Source: an uncultured Paracoccaceae bacterium
GTDB taxonomy: Bacteria; Pseudomonadota; Alphaproteobacteria; Rhodobacterales; Rhodobacteraceae
Assembly: GCA_938028765.1 (NCBI GenBank)
Contig: CALIZF010000013.1
Location: 1 to 64,000 of the forward strand
DNA: 64,000 nucleotides
Reading direction: 5' to 3'
Shown here: positions 24,296 to 33,739 of the stretch, one piece after another
Numbering within the stretch: the first letter of the stretch is position 1
How the letters are laid out: each line of letters begins with the position of its first letter
Notes under the pieces: model-generated
Databases searched by the model: none
Seen by the model: the letters and a program-made list of their open reading frames with translations, nothing else
What the model was told of the DNA's origin: nothing
Translations under genes and position numbers: made by a program

Positions 24296-25189
24296 ATGGG
24301 GTGGCAGGCGTGGATCGGGGCGGTCGATCCCGCCCGGCCGGTGCTGATCGCGGGACCGACCGCCAGCGGCAAGTCGGCGCTGGCGCTTGCCCTCGCGCGG
24401 CGGCAAGGGCGGGCCGTGGTGAACGCCGACGCGCTGCAGGTCTATGCCCGATGGCGTATCCTGACCGCCCGCCCGTCGCCCGAAGAAGAGGCGCAGGTGC
24501 CCCATCGCCTCTACGGGATGGTCGGGCGCGACGAGGCGTGGTCGGTCGGGCACTGGCTGCGCGCGGTGGCCGACCTGCTGGCCGAGGATCCGCGGCCCGT
24601 GATCGTCGGCGGGACCGGTCTGTACTTCACCGCGTTGACCGAGGGTCTGGCCGAGATCCCGGCGGTGCCGCTGGCGCTGCGGGCCGAGGCCGACCGGCGG
24701 ATGGCCGCGCGCGGCGTCGCCGCCCTCGCCGCCGAACTCGACGCCGAGACGCGGGCGCGGATCGACACGCGCAACCCCGCCCGCGTCCAGCGCGCATGGG
24801 AGGTGCTGCAGGCCACGGGGCGCGGGCTGGCCGGATGGCAGGCGGCGACGGGCGCGCCGCTCATTCCGCCGGGGGCGGCGCAGGCGGTCGTGCTGCGGCC
24901 GCCGCGGGACTGGCTGGCGGCGCGGATCGATGCGCGTTTCGACGCGATGATCGCGGCCGGCGCGCTGGACGAGGTGCGCGGCGAACTGCCGTTCTGGCGC
25001 CCCAATGCGCCCTCCGCCCGCGCCATCGGCGCACCGGAACTGGTTGCGCATCTGCGCGGAGAGGTTCCGCTGGCCGACGCCATCGCGGCGGCGAAGGCGG
25101 CAAGCCGCCAGTATGCCAAGCGCCAGCGCACCTGGTTCCGCAACCGGATGCGGGACTGGCCGGGGCTGGACCCTGCGCAGGTTGACTAG
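24296..25189 (+). CDS. miaA: tRNA dimethylallyltransferase
   Basis: A 297-residue enzyme adding a dimethylallyl group to A37 of tRNAs that read UNN codons. The Walker A loop GPTASGKS is at residues 20-27. Further features are NADALQVYARWRILTARPS, GGTGLYF and the C-terminal YAKRQRTWFRNRM. I prefer the ATG at 24296 because GGAGG (24285-24289) precedes it well; an in-frame ATG at 24257 would add 13 residues without such a site. It uses DMAPP from the isoprenoid pathway, part of which is encoded next to it on the opposite strand. Confidence 0.95.
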   Translation: MGWQAWIGAVDPARPVLIAGPTASGKSALALALARRQGRAVVNADALQVYARWRILTARPSPEEEAQVPHRLYGMVGRDEAWSVGHWLRAVADLLAEDPRPVIVGGTGLYFTALTEGLAEIPAVPLALRAEADRRMAARGVAALAAELDAETRARIDTRNPARVQRAWEVLQATGRGLAGWQAATGAPLIPPGAAQAVVLRPPRDWLAARIDARFDAMIAAGALDEVRGELPFWRPNAPSARAIGAPELVAHLRGEVPLADAIAAAKAASRQYAKRQRTWFRNRMRDWPGLDPAQVD

Positions 25190-25277
25190 AGCTTCTTCCA
25201 CATCCTTGCCGCAGAAACGCACTGGATCCGCCTTCCCGGTCAGGTATTCTTGCACTGTTGACGGATCGGAGCCCCGA

Positions 25278-26207
25278 ATGCCGCCCGCCGCCCGCCCGCC
25301 CGCACTGCCCGCTGCGCCGCCGCGGCCGGCGGCGGCCCGCGCCGCCGCCGGCCCGCTGACCGGGCTTCCGCCGACCGTCGATGCCGCCCGCCTCGACCCG
25401 GCCGCGCGGGCTGCGGAACCGACCGTCGCCGCGCTGCGCATCGTCGCCATCCCGTGGCTGGCCGCCGGCGGCCGCTGGCGGACCGAGGCGATGCGCGCCC
25501 TGTCCGAGCCCTGCCTTCTGTGGTTCACGCGCGGCCAGGGCCGGATCACGGTCTCTGGCCTGACCCGCGGCTACGGGCCGAACACCGCCATCTTCATCCC
25601 GCCCGGCGTGATGCACGGGTTCGAGGCGGGCAGCCACGTGTTCGGCAGTGCCGTGTTCTTCGGCCGCGGCACCCCGCTGCCGCTGCCCGACCGAGCCTGG
25701 CACCTACGCGTGCGCGACAACGCGGGCCAGGTCGAATGCAACCTCGCGCTCGACGCGATCGGGCGGGAACTCGCGGGCGAGCGGCCCGCGAACGCCCGCG
25801 CCGCCGCCGCGCATCTGTCGCTGCTGTCGGTCTGGCTCGAGCGCCAGATCGCCGCGCACCGCGAGGACGAGCTGCCCCATCCCGCCTCGGCCCGCAGGCT
25901 GGCCGCACGCTTTGCCGACCTCGTCGAGCGGCATTACAGCTCGGGCGCCGGCGTCGCGGCCTATGCCGCCTCTCTCGGCGTCACCCCGACGCACCTCACG
26001 CGGGTCTGCCGGATCACCACCGGGCGGTCCGCGAAGGACATCCTCGCCGACCGCGTGATCTACGAGGCGCGGCGCCTGCTGCAGGAAACGGCGCTACCGG
26101 TGCAGGATATCGCCCGCGGCCTCGGCTTCAGATCGCACGCCTATTTCAGCCGCGCCTTCCATGCGCGGACCGGCACGACGCCGACGGAGTTCCGCCGCTC
26201 GACCTGA
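25278..26207 (+). CDS. AraC-family transcriptional regulator with cupin sensor
   Basis: A 309-residue protein. After a Pro/Ala-rich N-terminus (about 50 residues, probably disordered) comes a cupin-like sensor (TEAMRALSEPCLLWFTRGQG and IFIPPGVMHGFEAG). The C-terminal double helix-turn-helix has SLGVTPTHLTRVCR and DIARGLGFRSHAYFSRAFHARTGTTPTEFR. The ATG at 25278 has CGGAG upstream. It lies 169 bp ahead of an ABC importer operon on the same strand and is the best candidate for its regulator; the inducer is unknown. The segment between (26208-26376) holds a weak TTGACC (26262-26267) but no convincing gene. Confidence 0.9.
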   Translation: MPPAARPPALPAAPPRPAAARAAAGPLTGLPPTVDAARLDPAARAAEPTVAALRIVAIPWLAAGGRWRTEAMRALSEPCLLWFTRGQGRITVSGLTRGYGPNTAIFIPPGVMHGFEAGSHVFGSAVFFGRGTPLPLPDRAWHLRVRDNAGQVECNLALDAIGRELAGERPANARAAAAHLSLLSVWLERQIAAHREDELPHPASARRLAARFADLVERHYSSGAGVAAYAASLGVTPTHLTRVCRITTGRSAKDILADRVIYEARRLLQETALPVQDIARGLGFRSHAYFSRAFHARTGTTPTEFRRST

Positions 26208-26376
26208 CGCAGGGGGCGCGGCCGATGTCGGAAACGACGCCCCGCCTGTCGAAAAGAGCCATTGACCCCATTCTGCTTCCCGCGCGTAATGGCCGCAAGG
26301 GGACGTGCCGGCGGCCGCAACGGAAGGCCAAGCTGCCGGTCAGAGCGACATCGACTGTCCTGACAGGGAGACTGAC

Positions 26377-28029
26377 ATGAACCTTGGTACGACCTCCGGC
26401 GATGCCGTCCACCCGGCCGCGCGCCGGTTCGCGGCCGAGCAGCGCGCAGGGCTGATGGATCGGCGCGAGTTCCTTGCCCGCGCCACCGCGCTCGGCGTCG
26501 CCGTGCCCGCCGCCTACGGCCTGATCGGCCTTGCCGCGCCCACCCCGGCGCAGGCCGCGCCGGTGGCCGGCGGCACGTTGCGCATGAACATGGAGACGCG
26601 GGCGCTCAAGGACCCGCGGCTGTGGGACTGGTCGGAACTGGCCAACTTCTGCCGCGGCTGGCTCGACTATCTCGTGGAATACAACGCCGACGGCAGCTTC
26701 CGCGGGATGCTGCTGGAAGGGTGGGAGGCGAACGCGGACGCCACCGAATACCTCCTGCGCGTGCGCCCCGGCGTGAAGTGGAACAACGGCGACGACTTCA
26801 CGGCCGAACACGTGGCCTTCAACATCGAACGCTGGGCCGATGCGACCGTCGAGGGCAACTCGATGGCCACGCGCATGGACAGCCTCGTTGACCCCGCGAC
26901 CCGGAAGCTGCGCGCGGGCGCGGTGACGATCGAGGGGCCGCTGACGCTGCGGCTGAAATGCGCCCAGCCCGACATCACGATCATCCCCGGCTTTGCCGAC
27001 TATCCGGCGGCGGTGGTGCATCCGTCCTACGACGGCGGCGATCCGTCAGCGAACCCCGTGGGCACCGGCGCCTACCTGCCCGAGGTGAACGAGGTGGGCG
27101 TGCGTCAGGTTCTGGTCCGCAACCCAAATCACACCTGGTGGGGCACCGCGGTCTACGGCGGGCCCTGGCTCGACCGGATCGAGTACATCGACCTCGGCAC
27201 CGACAGCGCCACGGTTCTGGCCGCGGCGGGGTCGGGCGAGATCGACGCGACCTACCGCACCGCCGGGAACTTCGTCGATGCCTTCGACGCGATCGGCTGG
27301 ACCTCGTCCGAGGCCGTGACGGCCGCAACCATTGCGGTCCGCTTCAACCAGCTTGCCGACGATTACAAGGATGTGCGCGTGCGCCGCGCCCTGCAGATGG
27401 CGGTGGACAACGCCGTGGTGCTGGAACTGGGCTTCGACGGCCGCGGCCAGCCGGCCGAGAACCACCATGTCTGCCCGATCCACCCCGAGTACGCGCAACT
27501 GCCGCCCCTGGTCGTCGATCCGGCCGCAGCCAAGGCGATGCTGACCGAGGCAGGCAAGGGCGATCACGAATTCGAGCTGATCAGCCTTGACGACGACTGG
27601 CAGAACGACACCTGCAATGCCATTGCCGCGCAGTGCCGCGACGCCGGGATCAAGGTCAAGCGGACCGTGCTGCCCGGCTCGACCTTCTGGAACGACTGGA
27701 CCAAGTATCCCTGGTCGGCGACCGAATGGAACATGCGCCCGCTCGGCGTGCAGATCCTCGCGCTCGCCTACAAGTCGGGCGTCGCCTGGAACGAAACCGC
27801 CTTCTCGAACGCCGAGTTCGACACGCTGCTGACGCAGGCGATGTCGATCGCCGACGCCGACGAACGGCGCAAGGTCATGGCCCGGCTCGAGCAGATCATG
27901 CAGGAGGAAGGGGTGCTGATCCAGCCCTACTGGCGGTCGCTCTACCGGCACTTCGATGCCAAAGTGAAGGGCGCGGACATGCACCCGACCTTCGAGCATC
28001 ACCATTACAAGTGGTGGATCGCCGCGTGA
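26377..28029 (+). CDS. ABC transporter substrate-binding protein (family 5, Tat-exported)
   Basis: A 550-residue periplasmic solute-binding protein of the oligopeptide/nickel type (SBP_bac_5). The N-terminus has a twin-arginine motif, DRREFL (Arg29-Arg30), followed by a hydrophobic stretch and AQA cleavage, so it is likely exported folded by Tat. Family motifs include [13 protein letters not shown]-like [13 protein letters not shown] and [10 protein letters not shown]. The ligand is not evident; this clade includes importers of peptides, glycosides and modified compounds. The ATG at 26377 follows AGGGAG. A strong UUCG hairpin separates it from the permease genes. Confidence 0.9.
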   Translation: MNLGTTSGDAVHPAARRFAAEQRAGLMDRREFLARATALGVAVPAAYGLIGLAAPTPAQAAPVAGGTLRMNMETRALKDPRLWDWSELANFCRGWLDYLVEYNADGSFRGMLLEGWEANADATEYLLRVRPGVKWNNGDDFTAEHVAFNIERWADATVEGNSMATRMDSLVDPATRKLRAGAVTIEGPLTLRLKCAQPDITIIPGFADYPAAVVHPSYDGGDPSANPVGTGAYLPEVNEVGVRQVLVRNPNHTWWGTAVYGGPWLDRIEYIDLGTDSATVLAAAGSGEIDATYRTAGNFVDAFDAIGWTSSEAVTAATIAVRFNQLADDYKDVRVRRALQMAVDNAVVLELGFDGRGQPAENHHVCPIHPEYAQLPPLVVDPAAAKAMLTEAGKGDHEFELISLDDDWQNDTCNAIAAQCRDAGIKVKRTVLPGSTFWNDWTKYPWSATEWNMRPLGVQILALAYKSGVAWNETAFSNAEFDTLLTQAMSIADADERRKVMARLEQIMQEEGVLIQPYWRSLYRHFDAKVKGADMHPTFEHHHYKWWIAA

Positions 28030-28061
28030 CGGCCGCAGGGCCGCGCAACCTTGTCCCCGCT

Positions 28062-28085
28062 GCGGCCGGCCTTCGGGCCGGCCGC
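28062..28085 (+). promoter_or_regulatory. UUCG-capped mRNA hairpin between binding protein and permease
   Basis: GCGGCCGGCC (28062-28071), TTCG loop, GGCCGGCCGC (28076-28085) make a perfect 10-bp stem with a stable UUCG tetraloop. It sits 32 bp after the binding-protein stop and 20 bp before the permease ATG. Such stems often block 3' exonucleases or partly terminate transcription, giving more binding protein than permease. Confidence 0.7.
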
Positions 28086-28105
28086 CCGTCCGGCCTGGGG
28101 CGCCC

Positions 28106-29188
28106 ATGATCGGTTTCGTGCTGCGGCGCACCGGCGTGATCGCCCTGACCGCGCTGTGCCTGACGTTCATCGTCTTCGTCCTCACGAACCTTCAGCCCAA
28201 CCTTGAAAAGCTCGCCCGCACCGAAGCCTCGTCGCGGATGAGCGAAGCCGAGGTCGCGGCCTGGATCGAGCGCAACGGCTATGCCCGGCCGATGCCGGTG
28301 CGCTACGGCGAATGGCTGGGCGTCGTGCCGGGCTGGACGCGCGCAGAGGGCGGAACGGTCACCGGCCGCTGCACCGGTCGCGCACCGGCCCCGGCGGAGG
28401 CGCCGCGGTTTTGCGGCCTCCTGCAAGGCGACTGGGGCTATTCCACCGTGTTCAAGCTGCCGGTCGCCGCCGTGGTGAGCCGGTCGCTCGGCCATACCGG
28501 CTGGCTGATGCTCTGGGTCGTGATCGTGATGATCCCGACGTCGCTCGTCCTCGGCGTGCTGGCGGGGATGCGCGAGGGGTCGCCCACCGACCGGACGCTG
28601 TCGACCGTCGCGATCGTTACCACGGCGACGCCCGAATACGTCTCGGGCGTGATCCTCATCGTCCTCTTCGCCTCGGCCACCTCGGGCCTTTCGCCGCTGC
28701 TGGCGGAATGGGGCTGGATCTCGGGCCGCACCCTGTTCAACGGCACCGCGACGGCGGCGATGGAGGGCATCACCTTCTGGAACTTCGCCCTGCCGGTCCT
28801 GACGATCGCGCTTTACGGCACAGGCTACATCGCCCGCATGACGCGGGCGAGCATGACCGAGGTGATGACGGCCCAGTATATCCGCACCGCCCGGCTGAAG
28901 GGCGTCAGCTTTCCGCAGGTGGTGATGCGGCATGCGCTGCGCAATGCGCTGATTGCGCCCTTCACCGTCATCATGCTGCAGTTCCCCTGGCTGCTGAACG
29001 GCGTCGTGATCGTCGAGACGCTGTTCAACTACAAGGGCTTCGGCTGGACGCTGGTGCAGGCGGCGGGCAACAACGACATCGAGCTTCTCCTGGCCTGCTC
29101 GGTCGTGGCGGTGGTCGTGGTGCTGGCCACGCAGCTGATCTCGGACATCGGCTATGTCTTGCTCAACCCGCGCATTCGGCTGGCGTGA
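28106..29188 (+). CDS. ABC transporter permease, DppB type
   Basis: A 360-residue inner-membrane protein with an N-terminal helix (GVIALTALCLTFIVFVLTN), a periplasmic domain and about five further helices. The cytoplasmic EAA loop is at RTARLKGVSFPQVVMRHALRNAL, which contacts the ATPase. It forms half of the translocation pore with the downstream DppC-type permease. The periplasmic segment (about residues 40-105) is longer than in canonical DppB. The stop is 9 bases ahead of the next gene. Confidence 0.92.
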   Translation: MIGFVLRRTGVIALTALCLTFIVFVLTNLQPNLEKLARTEASSRMSEAEVAAWIERNGYARPMPVRYGEWLGVVPGWTRAEGGTVTGRCTGRAPAPAEAPRFCGLLQGDWGYSTVFKLPVAAVVSRSLGHTGWLMLWVVIVMIPTSLVLGVLAGMREGSPTDRTLSTVAIVTTATPEYVSGVILIVLFASATSGLSPLLAEWGWISGRTLFNGTATAAMEGITFWNFALPVLTIALYGTGYIARMTRASMTEVMTAQYIRTARLKGVSFPQVVMRHALRNALIAPFTVIMLQFPWLLNGVVIVETLFNYKGFGWTLVQAAGNNDIELLLACSVVAVVVVLATQLISDIGYVLLNPRIRLA

Positions 29189-29197
29189 TCGGAGGCG

Positions 29198-30592
29198 ATG
29201 ATGGAACCGCTCACCTGGACCGGCAGCCTCGGCCCTGTCCTGAACCCCGCGGTGGCGACGGCGGCGGCGCTCGCCGTCCTGATCTGGCTGGCGCGCGGCG
29301 TCCTCGGCCTGATCCGCGCGCCGGTGCCCGCCGGCGTCGGGACGGTCACACCCGCCGGTTTGCCCGCGACCGCCGCGCTGCGCTTCGCCGGCCTCGCCAC
29401 GGTCGCGCTTGCCCTTGCCTACCCGCTTTCGGGCTTCGTGCTGCCCGCGCCCGAGGCGGGGATCCTCGGCGCGATGGGGCGCCAGTTCTGGCCGGTCTGG
29501 CTGGCCCTCGCCCTGACCTTTGCGGTCTCGATCCGCTGGAAGCGTCGGCTTGCGCTCTATGGCAAGCTGTTCGACAGCCCCATCGGCATGGTCGGCTATG
29601 CGATCGTGATGTTCTGGGTGTTCACCGCGCTCTTCGCCGACCTGATCGTGACGCAGGATCCGCTGACCCAGGTCTCGGGCATGAAGAACGCGCTGCCCGG
29701 CACGCCGGTGCGCGGGGCCGAAGGGGCCTACTATCTGCTCGGCGGCGACAACCTGGCGCGCGACGTGTTCAGCCGCATGGTGATGGGGGCGCGGCGCGTG
29801 CTGGCCATCGCGCCTGCCGCGACGGCCTTTGCCTTCATGGTCGGCATCACGCTCGGGCTGCCTGCGGGCTATTTCGGTCGGCGGCTCGACACTGGTTTGT
29901 CGTTCCTCGCCAACCTCGTGCTGGCCTTCCCCGTGATCCTCCTCTTCTACCTTCTGGTCACGCCGGAAATCCGCGCGACGGGCATCCCGGTCGCGCTGGC
30001 TGCCGTCCTGTTCCTGTTCCCGGTCGTGTTCCTGACGATCCTGTGGAACAGCCGCTTCTTCATCGACCCGCGGCGGCGCAACCTCTATGTCGGCATCACC
30101 CTAGCGCTCGGCCTCTGGGCCTATTCGGGTCTTGCCTTCAACGCCGACCCGCTCGGCGTCTGGTCGATGGAGCCGAACCTGCTCAACGTGTTCGTCTCGG
30201 TCGTGTTCGTGAATGCCCCGACCGTCTTCCGCATCGTCCGCGGCATCACGCTGGATCTCAAGTCGCGCGACTATGTGGCGGCTGCGCAGACGCGCGGCGA
30301 AGGGCCGTGGTACATCATGCTGTGGGAGATCCTGCCGAACGCCCGCGGCCCGCTGATCGTCGATTTCTGCCTGCGGATCGGTTACACCACCATCCTGCTT
30401 GGCACGCTCGGCTTCTTCGGCCTCGGCGTCAGCCCGGAGTCGCCCGACTGGGGATCGACCATCAACGACGGCCGGCGCCTGCTTGCGCTGTACCCGCATC
30501 CCGCGGTGGTGCCGGCGCTGGCGCTGATGAGCCTTGTCCTCGGCCTGAACCTGCTCGCCGACGGCTTGCGCGAGGAATCCCTGCGCGACTGA
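29198..30592 (+). CDS. ABC transporter permease, DppC type
   Basis: A 464-residue inner-membrane protein, longer than typical DppC (about 300) because of an extra N-terminal part with several hydrophobic helices before FDSPIGMVGYAIVMFWVF. The EAA loop is at YVAAAQTRGEGPWYIMLWEILPNARG. Two adjacent ATGs (29198 and 29201) follow GGAGG at 29191-29195; the second has the better spacing. It pairs with the DppB-type protein. The N-terminal extension is unusual and might contact the binding protein or a partner. Confidence 0.92.
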   Translation: MMEPLTWTGSLGPVLNPAVATAAALAVLIWLARGVLGLIRAPVPAGVGTVTPAGLPATAALRFAGLATVALALAYPLSGFVLPAPEAGILGAMGRQFWPVWLALALTFAVSIRWKRRLALYGKLFDSPIGMVGYAIVMFWVFTALFADLIVTQDPLTQVSGMKNALPGTPVRGAEGAYYLLGGDNLARDVFSRMVMGARRVLAIAPAATAFAFMVGITLGLPAGYFGRRLDTGLSFLANLVLAFPVILLFYLLVTPEIRATGIPVALAAVLFLFPVVFLTILWNSRFFIDPRRRNLYVGITLALGLWAYSGLAFNADPLGVWSMEPNLLNVFVSVVFVNAPTVFRIVRGITLDLKSRDYVAAAQTRGEGPWYIMLWEILPNARGPLIVDFCLRIGYTTILLGTLGFFGLGVSPESPDWGSTINDGRRLLALYPHPAVVPALALMSLVLGLNLLADGLREESLRD

Positions 30593-30680
30593 CCCCGATG
30601 CACGTCACCCGTCCCGAAACACGCCACACGGGCCCGGGGGTGTGAAACCTCCGGGGCCGCCAGCCGCGAAAGGCCCCGCC

Positions 30681-32762
30681 ATGACACCCTGGGACCCGAG
30701 CCAGCCGATCCTCGAGATCGAGAACCTCTCGATCTCGTTCTTCACCCGCCTGCGCGAAATCCCCGCGGTGATGGATTTTTCCTGCAACGTGATGCCCGGC
30801 GAGGCGATGGGGCTGGTGGGCGAATCGGGGTGCGGCAAGTCCACGGTCGCGCTTGCGGTGATGCGCGACCTCGGCAGGACAGGCCGCATCACCGCCGGCC
30901 GCATCCGCTTCAAGGGTCGCGACCTGGTGGCGATGACCGACGACGAGCTGCGCCACATCCGCGGGTCCGAGATCGCGATGATCTATCAGGAGCCGATGGC
31001 ATCGCTCAACCCTGCGATGAAGGTCGGCGCGCAGCTGGCCGAGGTGCCGATGATCCACGAGGGCATCCCGCGCCGCGCAGCCTGGGCGCGCGCGCGGCAG
31101 ATCGTGGCAGACGTGCGCCTGCCCGACCCCGACCGGATCCTTCAGGCCTATCCCCATCAGCTGTCGGGCGGCCAGCAGCAGCGCATCGTCATCGCCATGG
31201 CGCTGATGTCGAAACCGGCGCTTCTGATCCTCGACGAACCGACCACCGCGCTCGACGTCACGGTGGAGGCGGGGATCGTCGATCTGGTGAAGGCGCTCGG
31301 CGCGAAATACGGCACGTCGATGCTGTTCATCAGCCACAACCTCGGGCTTGTCCTCGACGTCTGCGACCGCATCACCGTGATGTATTCGGGCGAGGCGGTG
31401 GAAACCGGCGCCGTGGCCGATGTGTTCGACCGGATGCGCCACCCCTACACGCAGGCCCTGTTCCGCTCGATCCCCCTGCCGGGGGCCGACAAGACCACCC
31501 GCCCCCTCGTCGCCATTCCCGGCAACTTTCCGCTGCCGCACGAGCGTCCGCCCGGCTGCAACTTCGGCCCCCGCTGCGATTATTTCGTGAAAGGCCGCTG
31601 CGATGCGGCCGATGTGCCGATGGTTCCGGTCCCGGGCGACGTCCGGCACGAGACGCGCTGCATCCGGTCGGCCGAGATCGACTGGGCCGCCCCGCCGAAG
31701 GCCGCGAAACAGGCCGAACGGACCCCGGTCGGCGACGTCGTCCTGCGGATGGAGGACCTGCGCAAGTATTACGCCGTGACGAAGGGGCTTTTCGGCACCG
31801 GGCCCACCCGCGTCGTCAAGGCGAACGAGACGCTGAGCTTCGAGGCGCGCGAGGGCGAGACGCTGGCGATCGTGGGCGAATCCGGCTGCGGCAAGTCCAC
31901 GTTCGCCAAGGTGCTGATGGGGCTCGAAACCGCAACGGCGGGCAGGATCCTGCTCTACAACCAGGACATCCAGGACACGCCGATCGAGAAGCGCGACACC
32001 GATACCGTGTCGTCGGTCCAGATGGTTTTCCAGAACCCCTTCGACACGCTCAACCCTTCGATGACCGTCGGCCGGCAGATCATCCGCGCGCTGGAGATCT
32101 TCGGCGAGGGCAGGTCCGACGCCGACCGCGAGGCGCGGATGCTCGAGCTGCTCGACCTCGTGAAGCTTCCGCGCGAATTCGCGGGCCGGATGCCGCGGCA
32201 GCTGTCGGGGGGCCAGAAGCAGCGCGTCGGCATCGCGCGCGCCTTCGCGGGCGGCGCCAAGGTGGTGGTGGCGGACGAACCGGTCTCGGCGCTCGACGTC
32301 AGCGTGCAGGCCGCCGTGACGGACCTGCTGATGGAGATCCAGCGCAAGAACCGCACGACCCTTCTGTTCATCAGCCACGACCTGTCGATCGTGCGCTACC
32401 TCAGCGACCGGGTCATGGTCATGTATCTCGGGCATGTGGTGGAACTCGGCACCACCGATCAGGTGTTCTCGCCCCCCTACCACCCCTACACCGAGGCGCT
32501 GCTGTCCGCTGTGCCGATCGCCGACAGGAAGGTGCAGAAGAAACGGATCGTGCTTGACGGCGACATCCCGTCCGCGATGAACCCGCCGCCGGGCTGCCCG
32601 TTCCAGACCCGCTGCCGCTGGAAGTCGGAGGTGCCGGGTGGCCTGTGCGACCGCGAGGTGCCGCCGGCCCGCACGCTGGCCGCGGGGCACCAGATCAAGT
32701 GCCACCTGCCGGATGCGGTGCTGGCGCGCATGGAGCCCGTCATCCGCATCGCCGCCGAATGA
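30681..32762 (+). CDS. Fused dual ABC ATPase (oligopeptide-type)
   Basis: A 693-residue protein joining DppD- and DppF-like domains. Each half has Walker A (GESGCGKST twice), a signature (LSGGQQQRI and LSGGQKQRV), Walker B (LILDEPTTALDV and VVADEPVSALDV) and the C-terminal oligopeptide-type Cys-rich tail (PPGCNFGPRCDYF and PPGCPFQTRCRW). It powers import by the two permeases. I chose the ATG at 30681 (MTPWDPSQP) over one 39 bases upstream. It overlaps the next gene by 4 bp (ATGA). Confidence 0.95.
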   Translation: MTPWDPSQPILEIENLSISFFTRLREIPAVMDFSCNVMPGEAMGLVGESGCGKSTVALAVMRDLGRTGRITAGRIRFKGRDLVAMTDDELRHIRGSEIAMIYQEPMASLNPAMKVGAQLAEVPMIHEGIPRRAAWARARQIVADVRLPDPDRILQAYPHQLSGGQQQRIVIAMALMSKPALLILDEPTTALDVTVEAGIVDLVKALGAKYGTSMLFISHNLGLVLDVCDRITVMYSGEAVETGAVADVFDRMRHPYTQALFRSIPLPGADKTTRPLVAIPGNFPLPHERPPGCNFGPRCDYFVKGRCDAADVPMVPVPGDVRHETRCIRSAEIDWAAPPKAAKQAERTPVGDVVLRMEDLRKYYAVTKGLFGTGPTRVVKANETLSFEAREGETLAIVGESGCGKSTFAKVLMGLETATAGRILLYNQDIQDTPIEKRDTDTVSSVQMVFQNPFDTLNPSMTVGRQIIRALEIFGEGRSDADREARMLELLDLVKLPREFAGRMPRQLSGGQKQRVGIARAFAGGAKVVVADEPVSALDVSVQAAVTDLLMEIQRKNRTTLLFISHDLSIVRYLSDRVMVMYLGHVVELGTTDQVFSPPYHPYTEALLSAVPIADRKVQKKRIVLDGDIPSAMNPPPGCPFQTRCRWKSEVPGGLCDREVPPARTLAAGHQIKCHLPDAVLARMEPVIRIAAE

Positions 32763-33535
32763 CCCGCGTCGCCGTCACCCGCGCCGGCCGGGTGGCCGAG
32801 GTGCGCCTTGCCCGCCCGGACAAGCGCAACGCGATGGACGAGGCGATGATGGACGACCTCGCCGCGGCCGGCGCTGAATTGGCCGCCGACGACCACCTGT
32901 CGGCCGTCATCCTCTGCGGCGAGGGGGCGGCCTTCTGCGCGGGGCTCGACACCGCCCTCTTCGCCCGCTTCGCAGCCGACCTGCCGGGGGTGAAGGCCGC
33001 GCTGCTGGCCGACACGCCCAACCGCTTCCAGCGGCCCTGCACCGTCTGGGCCGAGGTGCCGGTACCGGTGATCGCCGCGATCCACGGCGACTGCTTCGGC
33101 GCCGGGATGCAGCTTGCCCTCGCCGCCGACCTGCGGCTGGCCGCCCCCGACGCCCGCCTGTCGGTGATGGAGGCGAAATGGGGCCTGATCCCCGACATGG
33201 GGTTGACGCAGTTCCTGCCCCGCCTGATGCCCGCCGACCGCGCGCTGGACCTGATCCTGACCGCCCGGATCCTCACGGGGTCCGAGGCGGCAGCAACGGG
33301 GCTTGCAACGCGGGCCGAGGCCGATCCGCTGGCGGCAGCCCGCGCCTATGCCGACCGGTTGACCGCGGTCAGCCCGGATGTGCTGCGCGGGACGAAGCGG
33401 CTGGTCCGGCTTGCCTGGCCGGCGAAGCCCGAGGCCCTGATGGCCGAAGCGGCCATCCAGGCCGAGCTGATCGGCGGGCCGCATCAGATGGAGGCGTTGG
33501 CCGCAACGCTCCAGCGCCGCCCGGCGCGCTACTGA
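32759..33535 (+). CDS. Enoyl-CoA hydratase/isomerase-family (crotonase) protein
   Basis: A 258-residue crotonase-fold protein beginning with ARPDKRNAMDEAM, then the oxyanion-hole segments FCAGLD and GDCFGAGMQLALAADLR, and SVMEAKWGLIPDMG. The glutamate of EAKWGLIPD is kept, but the second catalytic Glu of classical hydratases (in E-x-x-GxGxxE) is replaced by GMQLALA, so the exact reaction is uncertain. The ATG overlaps the ABC ATPase stop (ATGA), so it is translated together with the importer. It probably acts on the imported compound after CoA activation. Confidence 0.88.
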   Translation: MTRVAVTRAGRVAEVRLARPDKRNAMDEAMMDDLAAAGAELAADDHLSAVILCGEGAAFCAGLDTALFARFAADLPGVKAALLADTPNRFQRPCTVWAEVPVPVIAAIHGDCFGAGMQLALAADLRLAAPDARLSVMEAKWGLIPDMGLTQFLPRLMPADRALDLILTARILTGSEAAATGLATRAEADPLAAARAYADRLTAVSPDVLRGTKRLVRLAWPAKPEALMAEAAIQAELIGGPHQMEALAATLQRRPARY

Positions 33536-33697
33536 ACCGCGACCAGCGGCCGACCGTCCCACAGCCGCGGCGACAAGCCGCGTGCCATCGCAGCGACCGT
33601 TGCCGCCGCAGCCCCGGCATGGGGCGCGGTCGGATGCCTGGCGGCCTGTGCGTAAGTTTCCGGTCAGAACGCGACGGACGAGGGCGGAAGATCGCGC

Positions 33698-33722
33698 GAA
33701 ATATTGACGACGTAAATATTTC
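33698..33722. promoter_or_regulatory. AT-rich operator upstream of the TetR gene
   Basis: GAAATATT (33698-33705) and AATATTTC (33715-33722) form a perfect 8-bp inverted repeat with 9 bp between, in otherwise GC-rich DNA, 18 bp before the TetR start. It is the expected kind of site for TetR autorepression. No good promoter hexamers are seen beside it. The rest of 33536-33697 holds nothing I recognise. Confidence 0.65.
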
Positions 33723-33739
33723 GGTGCAGCCTGCCGGTC

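Noticed and set aside
26224-26376. Short plus-strand ORF beginning MSETTPRLSK ahead of the ABC binding-protein gene
   Set aside because: It runs into the binding-protein start region with no good ribosome binding site and no recognisable fold; more likely leader sequence.
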